The notes under the pieces are model-generated. The model searched no databases and was not told where the DNA came from. It saw only the letters and a program-made list of their open reading frames with translations. A program made the translations under genes and the position numbers. From DATBDE01 sp036270095 (GTDB lineage: Bacteria; Actinomycetota; Thermoleophilia; Solirubrobacterales; Solirubrobacteraceae), in assembly GCA_036270095.1 (NCBI GenBank), contig DATBDE010000096.1:14150-78149 (forward strand): 64,000 nucleotides of DNA, read 5' to 3'. Below are positions 53,159 through 60,939 of this stretch, piece after piece; position 1 is the first letter of the stretch, and every line of letters starts with the position of its first letter.

Positions 53159-53649
53159 ATGGCCGAGGCGAACGAAGAGTTGGTCAGGGCCTATTTCGAG
53201 CTACAGGGCTACTTCGTCCGCACGAACGTCCTCTACGGCGCACGGCGCAGGGGATGGGCTGGTCGGACATCGATCTGTGCGTGATCCATCCCCGGAGCGA
53301 TGACGCGGCGGCGGTGGAGGTCAAGGGCTGGCACACGGAGAGCATCACGCCAGCATCGCTGAAGGACTGGCCGAGCCTTTTCCACTTCGTACGTCCCGAG
53401 GCCCTTCAAGGGGCGGAGGAACTGCTCAGGCGGGCCGACTTCCGCCGCATCCTCGTCGTTGGACGGATCGGGGAGGGAGGCCGGGAGCAGGTGCTCGACT
53501 ACGCGCGCGAGCGGGGCGTCGAGATCATCGAGTTCCCCACGATCCTTGGTGGGCTGATCGACCGCACGCCCGTCAACCGTTCTGCTGGAAGCGACGCCCA
53601 ACACGCCATCCGTGTGCTGAAGACGTACGGGCTTCTCAAGTCCGATTGA
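53159..53649 (+). pseudogene. PD-(D/E)xK nuclease-like protein with a frameshift
   Basis: Reading starts MAEANEELVRAYFELQGYFV at an ATG (53159), then a one-base shift near 53250 in AGGGGATGG moves to GWSDIDLCVIHPRSDDAAAVEVKGWHTE. The D...ExK pattern (DLCV..., EVK) and the preceding helix fit a restriction-endonuclease-like fold. The complete protein would be about 163 residues. Adding one G restores a single frame, so this is either a sequencing slip or a recent inactivation. It is the first gene of the integrated element and its end overlaps the recombinase frame. Confidence 0.55.
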
Positions 53650-54405
53650 AGCGTTTTCGGCGGACGCGTAGAGGAACGACGCGGACCGAGGCTGCTTCGC
53701 CTCGGCGTGCGGACAAGCGCGGTGACGTGGCGATCAACCCGACCACGGGCGTCGACCTGCCCGCAGTGCGCGGGAGCCGTGATCGCATCGCTGCCCCGAG
53801 CGAGGCCGCCGAGCTGATCGCTGCGCTGCCCCGACAGGACCGCGCGCTGTGGGCCACAGCTATGTACGCGGGCCTGCGGCGCGGCGAGCTGATGGCCTTG
53901 CGGTGGGCTGCCGTTGACCTGGCCGCTGGCGTGATCCGCGTCGACCGATCACTGGACCGGGTGGCTGGCGAGGTGGAGCCAAAGTCGGCCAAGGGCAAGC
54001 GCAAGGTGCCGATCGTCTCGGTGCTGCATGACTACCTGACCGAGCACAAGCTCGATGCGGGCGACGACCCCCAGGGCTACGTGTTCGCTAAGGCGAACGG
54101 GCGCCCATTCGATCCCTCCACGATCCGCAGGCGGGCGCTCAAGGCGTGGGAGGCGCTTGCCCTCGACCAAATCGGACTGCACGAGTGCCGCCACACCTAC
54201 GCGAGCCTCATGATCGCGGCGGGCGTAAAACGCGAAGGCGCTCTGCACGTTCATGGGCCACTCCTCGATCGTGATCACGATGGACCGCTACGGGGGCTTG
54301 TTTCCCGGCTCCGAGGAGGAAGCGGCGGGACTGCTGGACGACTACCTGGGTGCGAGCCTCACTGTCGAGCACGAGAAGGCGCGCGAGGCGGCGGTCGTCG
54401 CATGA
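53646..54405 (+). pseudogene. Truncated, frameshifted tyrosine recombinase (integrase)
   Basis: The catalytic domain is present: Arg in YAGLRRGEL, Lys in KGKRKVPI, the HECRHTY box, then after a shift MGHSS and the nucleophile in MDRYGG. The shift is caused by one extra A in the AAAA at about 54226-54229; removing it restores GVNAKALC-TFMGH and the normal end EAAVVA. The N-terminal arm-binding and most of the core-binding domains are missing, since the frame opens only at KRGDVAINPTTGVDLP. It lies inside the tRNA-Ser element and would have integrated it. Confidence 0.75.
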
Positions 54406-54512
54406 AGCGCAACAAGCCCTCCCGCGACGACACGGACGCCCTGGCGATGCTGACCGGGCAAGTGCTCGTGTGGGGCGTCTTCCTCCTCTACCACTTCCAC
54501 CTGATCACATAG
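54402..54512 (+). CDS. 36-residue membrane peptide overlapping the integrase stop
   Basis: ATG at 54402 overlaps the restored integrase stop as ATGA. The product MKRNKPSRDDTDALAMLTGQ continues into one hydrophobic segment (VLVWGVFLLYHFHLI) and stops at 54510. Coupled start and a single membrane span support a real small gene, but there is no homology evidence. Confidence 0.35.
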   Translation: MKRNKPSRDDTDALAMLTGQVLVWGVFLLYHFHLIT

Positions 54513-54678
54513 ACCTTGAGAGGAGCATCGGCGGGCCTCCGGGTCCGCCGACCCCTCCCCTGGTGTTCCTCCTCACCCCCCTTTGCGAGCAGACGGGCGC
54601 CCGTACTCCAAGTGCGGGCGTCAAGAGCCTCGCGAGACTCGAGCTGTCGCGCTTGGTGCAAGCGCTCGGGGCGAGCGC

Positions 54679-55233
54679 CTACTCCCGCAGCCCCACGGCG
54701 TCGAGGGCCTTCTTCCAGCCATCCTGCTCGACAAACCACCCCTGCCAGGTAGCAAGGCCCCGAGCTGAGAGCCTTACTGCCGTTCCCCCGTTATTGATGG
54801 CGGTCTCGACTCCGCTGCTCCGTCCAAAGGCGACGAAGTCTGTCCGGACGGCAATGCGATCCCCACCATCGACTACGGAGCGGATCGTCCACCGCCAATC
54901 GTCAAACGCCTCGTCCACCTCGGCATAGAGGGCGCGGATGCCCTCGTAGCCGCGATAGCAGTCGCTGATCCCCACCCCGGACATACCTTCCATCTGGACC
55001 TCGGCGTCGGGCTCATAGCTCAGCACCACCACCCCAACGTCGCTGCGAGCCATCGCGGCGAACACGCGCTTAACCTGGAGATTGATCAGCCGCCTCCTGA
55101 GCGACGTGCCCGGCTGCACACGCGAAACACCTCCAGCGATCACGCCCGCGAGAGAGGGAACCCGAACCACCAGCCGGTCGAGCACGTCGCGCTCTCGTGC
55201 TGCCTGGGCAGCGGTCGAGGGTTCCTGCGACAT
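54679..55233 (-). CDS. SnoaL/NTF2-like protein
   Basis: A 184-residue protein whose second half has the NTF2-like pattern: DVGVVVLSYEPDAEVQM, CYRGYEGIRALYAEVDEAFDDW and DGGDRIAVRTDFVAFGRSSG. Such cone-shaped folds bind or isomerise small hydrophobic compounds. It is inside the integrated element, antisense to the recombinase, as passenger cargo. The ATG at 55231-55233 was chosen because upstream sequence contains the attachment region. Confidence 0.7.
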   Translation of the reverse strand: MSQEPSTAAQAARERDVLDRLVVRVPSLAGVIAGGVSRVQPGTSLRRRLINLQVKRVFAAMARSDVGVVVLSYEPDAEVQMEGMSGVGISDCYRGYEGIRALYAEVDEAFDDWRWTIRSVVDGGDRIAVRTDFVAFGRSSGVETAINNGGTAVRLSARGLATWQGWFVEQDGWKKALDAVGLRE

Positions 55234-55265
55234 CGCCCGCCCAGTATCCCCGCACAGCGACCGGC

Positions 55266-55285
55266 TGTCGCGCGCGTTGTCGCGC
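55266..55285 (+). repeat. Paired TGTCGCGC sites inside the right end
   Basis: TGTCGCGCG and TGTCGCGC, 12 bases apart, mirror the pair at 53107-53126 in the same orientation. They lie about 65 bases inside the right attachment repeat. Confidence 0.4.
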
Positions 55286-55348
55286 ACCACGGCAGAACAG
55301 GCCGAAACCCCGCTCCCAGAGCGGCGTTCCACGAGAATCGGTCCCGGC

Positions 55349-55408
55349 CTTGAAAACCCGAGGGCCGGGTCAACCGGTCCCGTGGGTTCGAATCCCGCCC
55401 CCTCCGCT
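55349..55408 (+). repeat. Right attachment repeat (tRNA-Ser 3'-half copy)
   Basis: It copies the tRNA-Ser from the anticodon loop to just past its 3' end with two substitutions. It has no D arm or 5' acceptor strand, so it is not a tRNA gene. The flanking TAGAGCCAA is shared with the left copy. Confidence 0.85.
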
Positions 55409-55419
55409 GTAGAGCCAAG

Positions 55420-55440
55420 ATCCCGCTCCACGAGCGGGGT
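55420..55440. terminator. Short perfect hairpin after the attachment repeat
   Basis: CCCGCTC-CAC-GAGCGGG (stem 7 bp, loop 3) with flanking A-T pairing. There is no T-run. It might end read-through transcription from the integrated element. Confidence 0.35.
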
Positions 55441-55600
55441 CGCGGCCGATGTCGGAGCCATGAAAGGTTGGGTGTAGGTCGGTCAACGCGGGCCAGCAAA
55501 AGCCTGTGCGTGAGGGGTTTCGTTCCCTCCACGTTCCCTCGAGCGGGTCTCCGCGAGGCCAGAAGAAGAAGAGGCCAGCCGCGGGCGCACGCCCGGTGTG

Positions 55601-55768
55601 GCGGCCGTTCGGCCGGGATGGTGGCACGCCCGCGTCCCGGTCGCGCTGATCCCGGGCTCGGCCGGGCGCCACACCGTCGTCTGCGCCGGCGTGGGACTGG
55701 ACGTCGGCGGCGAAGCCGTCCCGTACGTCGCCGGCGGCCCTGCCCTGCCCAACCTTACGATTGTCTAA
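55601..55768 (+). pseudogene. C-terminal remnant of an unidentified protein
   Basis: One plus-strand frame reads WWHARVPVALIPGSAGRHTV followed by VCAGVGLDVGGEAVPYVAGG and ends with a TAA at 55766. The composition is that of a real globular protein, but no start and no family can be identified. It sits immediately beyond the right attachment repeat, so it may be a chromosomal gene cut by the insertion or another element's debris. The bases 55441-55600 contain nothing I can support. Confidence 0.35.
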
Positions 55769-55797
55769 ACCGTGCCGGGGAGTGGTAGAGCGCCACG

Positions 55798-56094
55798 ATG
55801 GTGCAGACGTACTCGCGCCGGTGCACGAGGGTGAAGATTGTCCCGTGGCGACTGGCGATCGTGGTTGGGCCTCTCGCCCATAGCGCAATCGCCTACGCTT
55901 GCGCGCAGGCCATGTGTATCCAGTGCATGATGGGCGCGATGACCGCCACGGCGTCGGCCACGGGCATCCGGGCGTGGCTGTCGCAGCGCGGCTGGGGTTG
56001 GTTGACTCCGCGCCGGATGCGTTTCGTCACCGTGGGGCTGTTGGCGGCGGCGCTCGTCGTCTCGGCCGTCGGGTTCGGCGGCTCCGGCGGCTGA
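55798..56094 (+). CDS. Small membrane protein with CxxC
   Basis: A 98-residue protein with a first hydrophobic segment containing ACAQAMCIQCMMG (a CxxC pair) and a second near the C-terminus (TVGLLAAALVVSAVGF). The GIRAWLSQRGWGWLTPRRMR stretch between them resembles small actinobacterial membrane proteins I have seen, without a known role. ATG at 55798 has a GGGGAG site upstream. Confidence 0.5.
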   Translation: MVQTYSRRCTRVKIVPWRLAIVVGPLAHSAIAYACAQAMCIQCMMGAMTATASATGIRAWLSQRGWGWLTPRRMRFVTVGLLAAALVVSAVGFGGSGG

Positions 56095-56110
56095 CGTACA
56101 GGTCGCGCGG

Positions 56111-56992
56111 TCATCGGCGTAGAAAGCGCGCGATGCCCGCGGCGATCGCCGCCGCGGCGCGCTGGCGGAACGCTGAGCGTTCCACGCGCGCGGCATCGGT
56201 GGGGTTGTCCATGTTGCCGGTCTCGATGAAGACCTTGGGGACGTTGGAGAGGTTGAGGCCGCCGAGGTCGGCGCGCCGGTCGAGGCCCCGGGAGCCGACG
56301 TAGTTTGCGCGGGGCATGTGGGTGTCGCGTTCATAGGCGGCGCGTACGTTGAGCGCGAGGCGTCGCGAAGCGGTGGCGATGTCGTCGGTGAGACCGGGGA
56401 TGACGGCCGGATAGATGACGTGAAATCCGCGCCCGGACTTGGGCCCGCCGTCGGCGTGAATGGAGATGGCGGCGTCGGCGTGAGCGGCGTTTCCGATCTC
56501 GGCGCGATCGTTGATGCAGGGCCCCACGCCGGTATTCGTGGTCCGCGTCATGACGACCGTGGCGCCCATGGCGCGCAGGACGCGGCCTAGCCGCAGGCCG
56601 ACGTCGAGGTTGTAGGCGGCCTCGGTGTAGCCGTCGGCGGTCTCGGCGCCGGCGGTGTCGCACGCTTTGCGGCCATTGCCGATGTTGACGAGACGGTTGA
56701 TCTGCGCCGGGTGCGAGGCGTTGCCGCCGTTGTGCCCGGGATCGATGGCGACGACTTTGCCGCTCAGGTCCGGTACCGCAGGTGCGCGGGTCGCGGGCAC
56801 CGGTGCCGCGCTTCGGGGGGTCGGTGTCGCCTCCCCGCCCGGGCGCGACGGTGCCTCGGCGACGCCAGCCGAGTGGCCGCCGGAGGGTGCCAGCACCGCG
56901 ATCCACGCGGCGAGCGCCGTCGCCGCGAGGACGACGACAGCGGCTCCAGCAAGAACGGGGCGCACACGCCGTCCCTGTGTTCTCAGTGTCAC
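56111..56992 (-). CDS. N-acetylmuramoyl-L-alanine amidase (Amidase_3)
   Basis: This 293-residue protein has one N-terminal membrane anchor or signal (PVLAGAAVVVLAATALAAWI), a proline-rich linker, and a zinc amidase domain with His87 (DPGHNGG), Glu124 (YTEAAYNLD), His179 (SIHADGG) and the catalytic Glu257 (IETGNMDN). It cleaves the bond between muramic acid and the stem peptide in the cell wall. An insertion with CDTAGAETADGYTE and CINDRAEIGN could carry a disulfide. It follows a zinc peptidase gene, and both are followed upstream by a polysaccharide deacetylase: an envelope cluster. Confidence 0.9.
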   Translation of the reverse strand: MTLRTQGRRVRPVLAGAAVVVLAATALAAWIAVLAPSGGHSAGVAEAPSRPGGEATPTPRSAAPVPATRAPAVPDLSGKVVAIDPGHNGGNASHPAQINRLVNIGNGRKACDTAGAETADGYTEAAYNLDVGLRLGRVLRAMGATVVMTRTTNTGVGPCINDRAEIGNAAHADAAISIHADGGPKSGRGFHVIYPAVIPGLTDDIATASRRLALNVRAAYERDTHMPRANYVGSRGLDRRADLGGLNLSNVPKVFIETGNMDNPTDAARVERSAFRQRAAAAIAAGIARFLRR

Positions 56993-57062
56993 GACGCAGT
57001 CCCCAGACGCCTGACAAGAGCCGCGAGAGCGATCGGGATGGCGACCCGCGAGCGCATGCCAC

Positions 57063-58163
57063 CTATCCGGCGTCGGTCAGTTTGAGCTTGAACGGCCCCG
57101 AGCCCGAGCGCCGGACCACGACGATGGTCAGCCGGTTGGGTGGCGGCTGGCGCGGCGTGCCGCACAGCGTCCCGGCCACGCGATCGCTGCTGCCCGCCTT
57201 GTGCGTGCTGTCGACCGTCTTGCCGCCGAGTCGCACCTGCAGGTCGTAATTGGCGCTGCGCGGGCCGCTGAGCCTGGCCACCAGCGGGCCGTCGAGCGAC
57301 ACCACGAGCCCGAAGCGCTTCTGATTGGTGCTGCTGCCCAGCGTGCCGGCCACCGTGCGGGTGGTGGTCCCGGGCCACGGCTGCAAGACGTCCTTGCGGA
57401 TCGCGTCGAAGGCGGCCTGGTCGCGGTGAAAAAGCGGGCTGAACTGAAACGGCGCCGTCTCGAAGCCGTTCTCGGGCAGGTGCGCGTAGGAGTCGGCCCA
57501 GCCCTCGCCCGGGTTCTCCAGGTAGTGCTGGTCCTCGTCGCCGGGAAAGAACACCGGCGGCTTGCTCAGCACGCCCGCGCAGATGAACTGCGACGTCGCC
57601 CAGAACTCGGGGCCGATGGTGAACGCCGAGCCCAGCGCGTTCTTGCGGTGGTTGGCGATGTGGTGGCCGAACTCGTGGGTGATGATGTACTCGACCGGCA
57701 CCGGGCTGTTCGGCGGCGCCTCGCCCGGCACGTACATCCGCTGCTCGCCGGGCGCGTAACAAGCAAGCGCCTCCTGGGCCCCACAGATCGAGCTGATCTC
57801 GTCCGGCGGGCCGATGAAGACCCGCAGCAGCCCGAGCTCGAACGAGTGCACGCGACTGGCCAGGAAGGTCACGGTGTTCTGGGCGGCCTGCTGGGCCGTC
57901 GGTGTCAGGCCATAGCGATCAGAGATCGTGACCACCACTGGTATCCCGTCCGGGGTGGTCAACGTGACGTCGGTTCCGTTGACCACGGCTGCCCTGGCGC
58001 GGTGCGAGGACCGGTGCAGGATCCGGTCGCGGAAGGTGTGGGTCACCATGACGCCATGCGTACGCAGGTCCAGTAGGCCGGTGGGCGCCGCAGCGTTCAC
58101 CGCGGGCGGGATAAGGCCGGCGGTCAAGCCGGCGAAGCTGAGGACGAGGAGTGCACGGAGCAC
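57063..58163 (-). CDS. Secreted zinc metallopeptidase-like protein
   Basis: A 366-residue exported protein with signal peptide (LVLSFAGLTAGLIPPAVNAA), the gluzincin motif HEFGHH (163-168) and downstream GEGWADSYAH offering the third zinc ligand at about Glu220. Four cysteines may pair. The C-terminal 110 residues form a beta-rich domain. It could act on cell-wall or secreted proteins; no close family name is certain. The GTG start at 58161 is 3 bp from the deacetylase stop. Confidence 0.78.
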   Translation of the reverse strand: MLRALLVLSFAGLTAGLIPPAVNAAAPTGLLDLRTHGVMVTHTFRDRILHRSSHRARAAVVNGTDVTLTTPDGIPVVVTISDRYGLTPTAQQAAQNTVTFLASRVHSFELGLLRVFIGPPDEISSICGAQEALACYAPGEQRMYVPGEAPPNSPVPVEYIITHEFGHHIANHRKNALGSAFTIGPEFWATSQFICAGVLSKPPVFFPGDEDQHYLENPGEGWADSYAHLPENGFETAPFQFSPLFHRDQAAFDAIRKDVLQPWPGTTTRTVAGTLGSSTNQKRFGLVVSLDGPLVARLSGPRSANYDLQVRLGGKTVDSTHKAGSSDRVAGTLCGTPRQPPPNRLTIVVVRRSGSGPFKLKLTDAG

Positions 58164-58166
58164 GGG

Positions 58167-59072
58167 TCAGCCTCCTGAGAGGTTCGTCGGTGGGCGTTGG
58201 TGGCGCGGCGGCGGGTCGTCGCGGACGAGCTGGGCCACGGTGACGAGGCGCAGGCGGCGCTTGCGCAGGCGGCGGATCAGGTGGGGAAGGGCGGCGACGG
58301 TCTGTGAGCGGTCTCCGCCGGCGTCGTGCATGAGCACGATGCCGCCCGGCCGGGCGCGTGCGGCCGCCTCCACGATCGCCCGTACCCCGGGCTGGCGCCA
58401 GTCCTCGGTGTCGACCGTCCACAACACCATCAGCAGCTTCTTCTGACGCAGGATGGACAACGTCCGCTCGTCGAAGGACCCGTAGGGGGGCCGGAAGAAC
58501 AGCGGGGGCCGCGCGCCGAGGCTCTGGACGCGGATGATCTGGTCCTCGATCTCCCGGCGCTGCTGAGCGATGCCCAGCCGGCCGAGCATGAGGTGGCGCT
58601 CGGTGTGGTCCTCGACGGGGAACCCACCGTGGAGCTCCTGGCGCAGGGCGGGGGCGAAGGAGTTCAGTGATTGGCCGACGACGAAGAAGGTCGCGGGCAC
58701 GTGCTCGCGCTTGAGGATGCTGAGGATCTGCGGCGTGTATGGCCCCGGACCGTCGTCGAAGGTCAGGGCGACCTCGCGCTGGCGCGGGCTGCCCGCGCTG
58801 ATGTAGCTCGTGTAGGCGAGGACGCGGCTCACCGTCCGGCGCTCGAGCTGCGCGTCCGACGGCGGGTCGGCGTGCGCTCGGCCGCCCCCGGATCGGGACG
58901 CTCGGCCACCGGACTCGGTGTCCTTGCCCCCACCCGCGCCGGCGGCGATGCCGGCGACCAGGGACGCGAGCGCGAGCACCACCAGCGCGGCGGTGCGGCG
59001 ACGGCGGACTGCGCGGCGGTGGCGTGCTGGACGGAGGTCCCGCACGCGAATCTCGTGACGGGTCGGTTCCAT
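58167..59072 (-). CDS. Polysaccharide deacetylase (NodB-like, CE4)
   Basis: This 301-residue protein has an N-terminal membrane segment (AALVVLALASLVAGIAAGAG), a Ser/Gly-rich linker and a CE4 domain: motif 1 TFDDGPGP with Asp106 and Asp107, metal ligands His156 and His160 in DHTERH, RPPYGSFD, and DTEDW. It removes acetyl groups from peptidoglycan or another surface polymer. It is transcribed together with the metallopeptidase and amidase. Confidence 0.9.
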   Translation of the reverse strand: MEPTRHEIRVRDLRPARHRRAVRRRRTAALVVLALASLVAGIAAGAGGGKDTESGGRASRSGGGRAHADPPSDAQLERRTVSRVLAYTSYISAGSPRQREVALTFDDGPGPYTPQILSILKREHVPATFFVVGQSLNSFAPALRQELHGGFPVEDHTERHLMLGRLGIAQQRREIEDQIIRVQSLGARPPLFFRPPYGSFDERTLSILRQKKLLMVLWTVDTEDWRQPGVRAIVEAAARARPGGIVLMHDAGGDRSQTVAALPHLIRRLRKRRLRLVTVAQLVRDDPPPRHQRPPTNLSGG

Positions 59073-59126
59073 TGCAGGAGCGCTCCGCCGTGGCGGCGGA
59101 GGGCGGATTCGGAGGACGGGGGTCGC

Positions 59127-59717
59127 TCAGGCGGCCGGGGTGGGCGGAGCGCGACTGGCCAACTTGCAGGCCAGGACTCCGGCGGGGCGCCACAAGGCAA
59201 CGGTGCGCGGCTTGGGCACGGGGTGCGGCGCCCGCCGAGCGAGCGGATCTGCGGCGGCGCGGCGCAGGACCGAATGCACCCCCGCCAACGCGAGTGCGAC
59301 GAGCCCTCCGACGGCAACAGCGAGCGGTAGCGCCGTCCAGCCACCAAGCCCGAAGACCCCGACAAGACCGCCGGCATGGCCGGAAAGAAGCGCGCCCTCA
59401 AGGAGCTCCTGGGCGACGAACAGCGCGACCAGCGCGACCGTCGCCACGATCCAGACGCGCCGCAGCGAGAGACGCCCGGGCGCGGCCGTGCAGCCGCGGC
59501 GGATCCTCGCCAGCTCGACGGCGAGTGCAACCGCAGCGCCCATCAACAGCACACCGACGGGCACGGCGAGCGCGAGCAGCGGCGTATGGCCATCCGACGA
59601 CGGCGCCGCCAGCAGCCGCAGCTGATGGACCACCAGGAGGCCGAGCGACAAACCCGCGGCCCAGCGCAGGCAACCCGGCGCGCTCCATGCAATCCACCCA
59701 TCGCGCACGCGACGCAT
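59127..59717 (-). CDS. Four-helix membrane protein, unknown function
   Basis: A 196-residue protein with about four hydrophobic segments (LSLGLLVVHQLRLLAAP; LLALAVPVGVLLMGAAVALA; VWIVATVALVALFVAQELLE; TALPLAVAVGGLVALALAG) and a basic C-terminal tail. The FVAQELLEG segment holds a glutamate within the membrane. No family recognised. ATG at 59715-59717 is the first that places the leading segment properly. It ends 54 bp before the deacetylase start. Confidence 0.65.
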   Translation of the reverse strand: MRRVRDGWIAWSAPGCLRWAAGLSLGLLVVHQLRLLAAPSSDGHTPLLALAVPVGVLLMGAAVALAVELARIRRGCTAAPGRLSLRRVWIVATVALVALFVAQELLEGALLSGHAGGLVGVFGLGGWTALPLAVAVGGLVALALAGVHSVLRRAAADPLARRAPHPVPKPRTVALWRPAGVLACKLASRAPPTPAA

Positions 59718-60086
59718 CAACCCGAGACTAACGGCCTGTCCGGCCACTGGGCGAGAACCGCAGCACGAGTGCTCGCGAGCACCGCGAAAGTCGGGCTCGT
59801 GTCGACCACGACTCGAAACGCGGCCGAGCGACGGGGTGCCGAGCGCCGAGCCCCACACGAGCATCGCCCGGCGCCCCACCCCGCAGCGACGCCGCAACAC
59901 GTTTGCCGCTCCGCTTTCGACCCGGCCAGTTCGAATTCCCTGCCGACTACGCAGCCTCGCTCGCCATCCTCCGAACCGACCCGGGCGCGCTGTGGTGGTC
60001 TGCGAGACCCCAGTTTGCTAGACCGTAAGCGCTCGCCGGCGCGGGTCGCTCCCGCGCAAGCGACGAGCCACCCTCCCAGTATGACG
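59718..60086. other. Region without a supported gene
   Basis: Neither strand shows a frame with convincing protein features. Bases around 59930-59950 are locally AT-richer. A strong plus-strand terminator follows at 60087, so a non-coding transcript running through 59900-60117 is possible. Confidence 0.4.
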
Positions 60087-60117
60087 GGCCCGCGCACCGT
60101 GCGCGGGCCTCGTTTTT
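60087..60117 (+). terminator. Strong Rho-independent terminator
   Basis: GGCCCGCGCA-CCG-TGCGCGGGCC is a perfect 10-bp stem followed by TCGTTTTT. It is the best intrinsic terminator in the window, yet no plus-strand protein gene ends upstream within 4 kb. It therefore suggests an unseen RNA gene or a leftover from a deleted gene. Confidence 0.8.
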
Positions 60118-60304
60118 ACACAAGCTCTTTGGTCGCCCGCCGGTCGCCACAGCGACCGCGACGCCCACAGCAGTGACCGTCCCGCCCGCTCAGCCCATTC
60201 GTGGCCCATACGGGATCACACGATCCCGATCGCCGCGTTCGGCCACGGTGCCGGCGGCGCCAGGCGGCCGGCGGCCCCGCGCCGGCGTCCTAGCCTGGGC
60301 AGTC

Positions 60305-60543
60305 GTGACGGGAGCGATTTCCAGCCCGAGCTCCAACGTCTTCCATCTGGGGCCGCTCTCGGTCCACGTCTACGGGTTGATGTATGCGCCGGCCGTGCTG
60401 GCGTCGGTGGTCATCGTCTCGGCCGCTGGGAGCGCATGGGCGGCGACCGCGTCCTGGTGCGCGAGGTCGCGCTGTGGGGGTTTCCGGCGGGGGTGATCGG
60501 TGGGCGCCTGTATTTCCTCGCCACGAGCTGGAACGAGGTTCCG
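60305..60543 (+). pseudogene. lgt: Prolipoprotein diacylglyceryl transferase fragment
   Basis: The N-terminus of Lgt is recognisable: SSPSSNVFHLGPLSVHVYGL (GTG start 60305), then after a frameshift near 60425 RWERMGGDRVLVREVALWGF and AGVIGGRLYFLATSWNEVP. About 75 of the expected 270 or more residues are present. The Lgt sequence stops at about 60543, where recombinase-like sequence begins in the same frame. Because Lgt is essential for lipoprotein anchoring and lipoproteins exist here (sbp, cytochrome c), an intact lgt should be elsewhere. Confidence 0.7.
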
Positions 60544-60579
60544 CGTGCGCGTCGCCACCGGCCGCTGCGCGTCCGTCGC

Positions 60580-60939
60580 GACATGGCAGCGAGGGTATGG
60601 GGCGATTACGGCGACGAGGCCCGCGCGCTGGTGCTCACCCTCGCGTACACCGGCCTTCGGCCCGGTGAGCTCGCCGCGCTGAAGAGAGCCAACCTTTGCC
60701 TGGCCGCCGCGGAGCTGGTGGTTGACGCGACCGGCGGGGAGAAGCCACCGAAGAAAGGCAAGCCCACGGTGGTCACGATCCCGCCTCTCGCGCTTCGTGC
60801 GCTTGCGTCGGTGCCCGCGATCGTGGCTCGGAGGAGGAAGAGTCCCTTGCGGGTGCCGACCAGGGCGAGAACGTTGATCGCTGGCCCCCGCCTACAGCTT
60901 GGGCTCCCGCTGCATCTCACCTTTCAGTCTGACGCGTGA
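60580..60939 (+). pseudogene. Tyrosine recombinase fragment
   Basis: In frame with the Lgt remnant, DEARALVLTLAYTGLRPGEL and AALKRANL carry the first catalytic arginine region of a phage-type integrase, followed by KGKPTVVTIPPLALRALASV. The HxxR box and the tyrosine are absent and the last 40 residues have unrelated composition. It is a second recombinase remnant, distinct from the one at 53646. Confidence 0.55.

Noticed and set aside
55349..55408. Second tRNA-Ser gene.
   Set aside because: It lacks the 5' acceptor strand and D arm; it is the attachment-site copy of the tRNA 3' half.
59717..60097. Minus-strand frame of 126 residues upstream of the four-helix membrane protein.
   Set aside because: No start with a ribosome site, no motif, and composition typical of a non-coding GC-rich frame.
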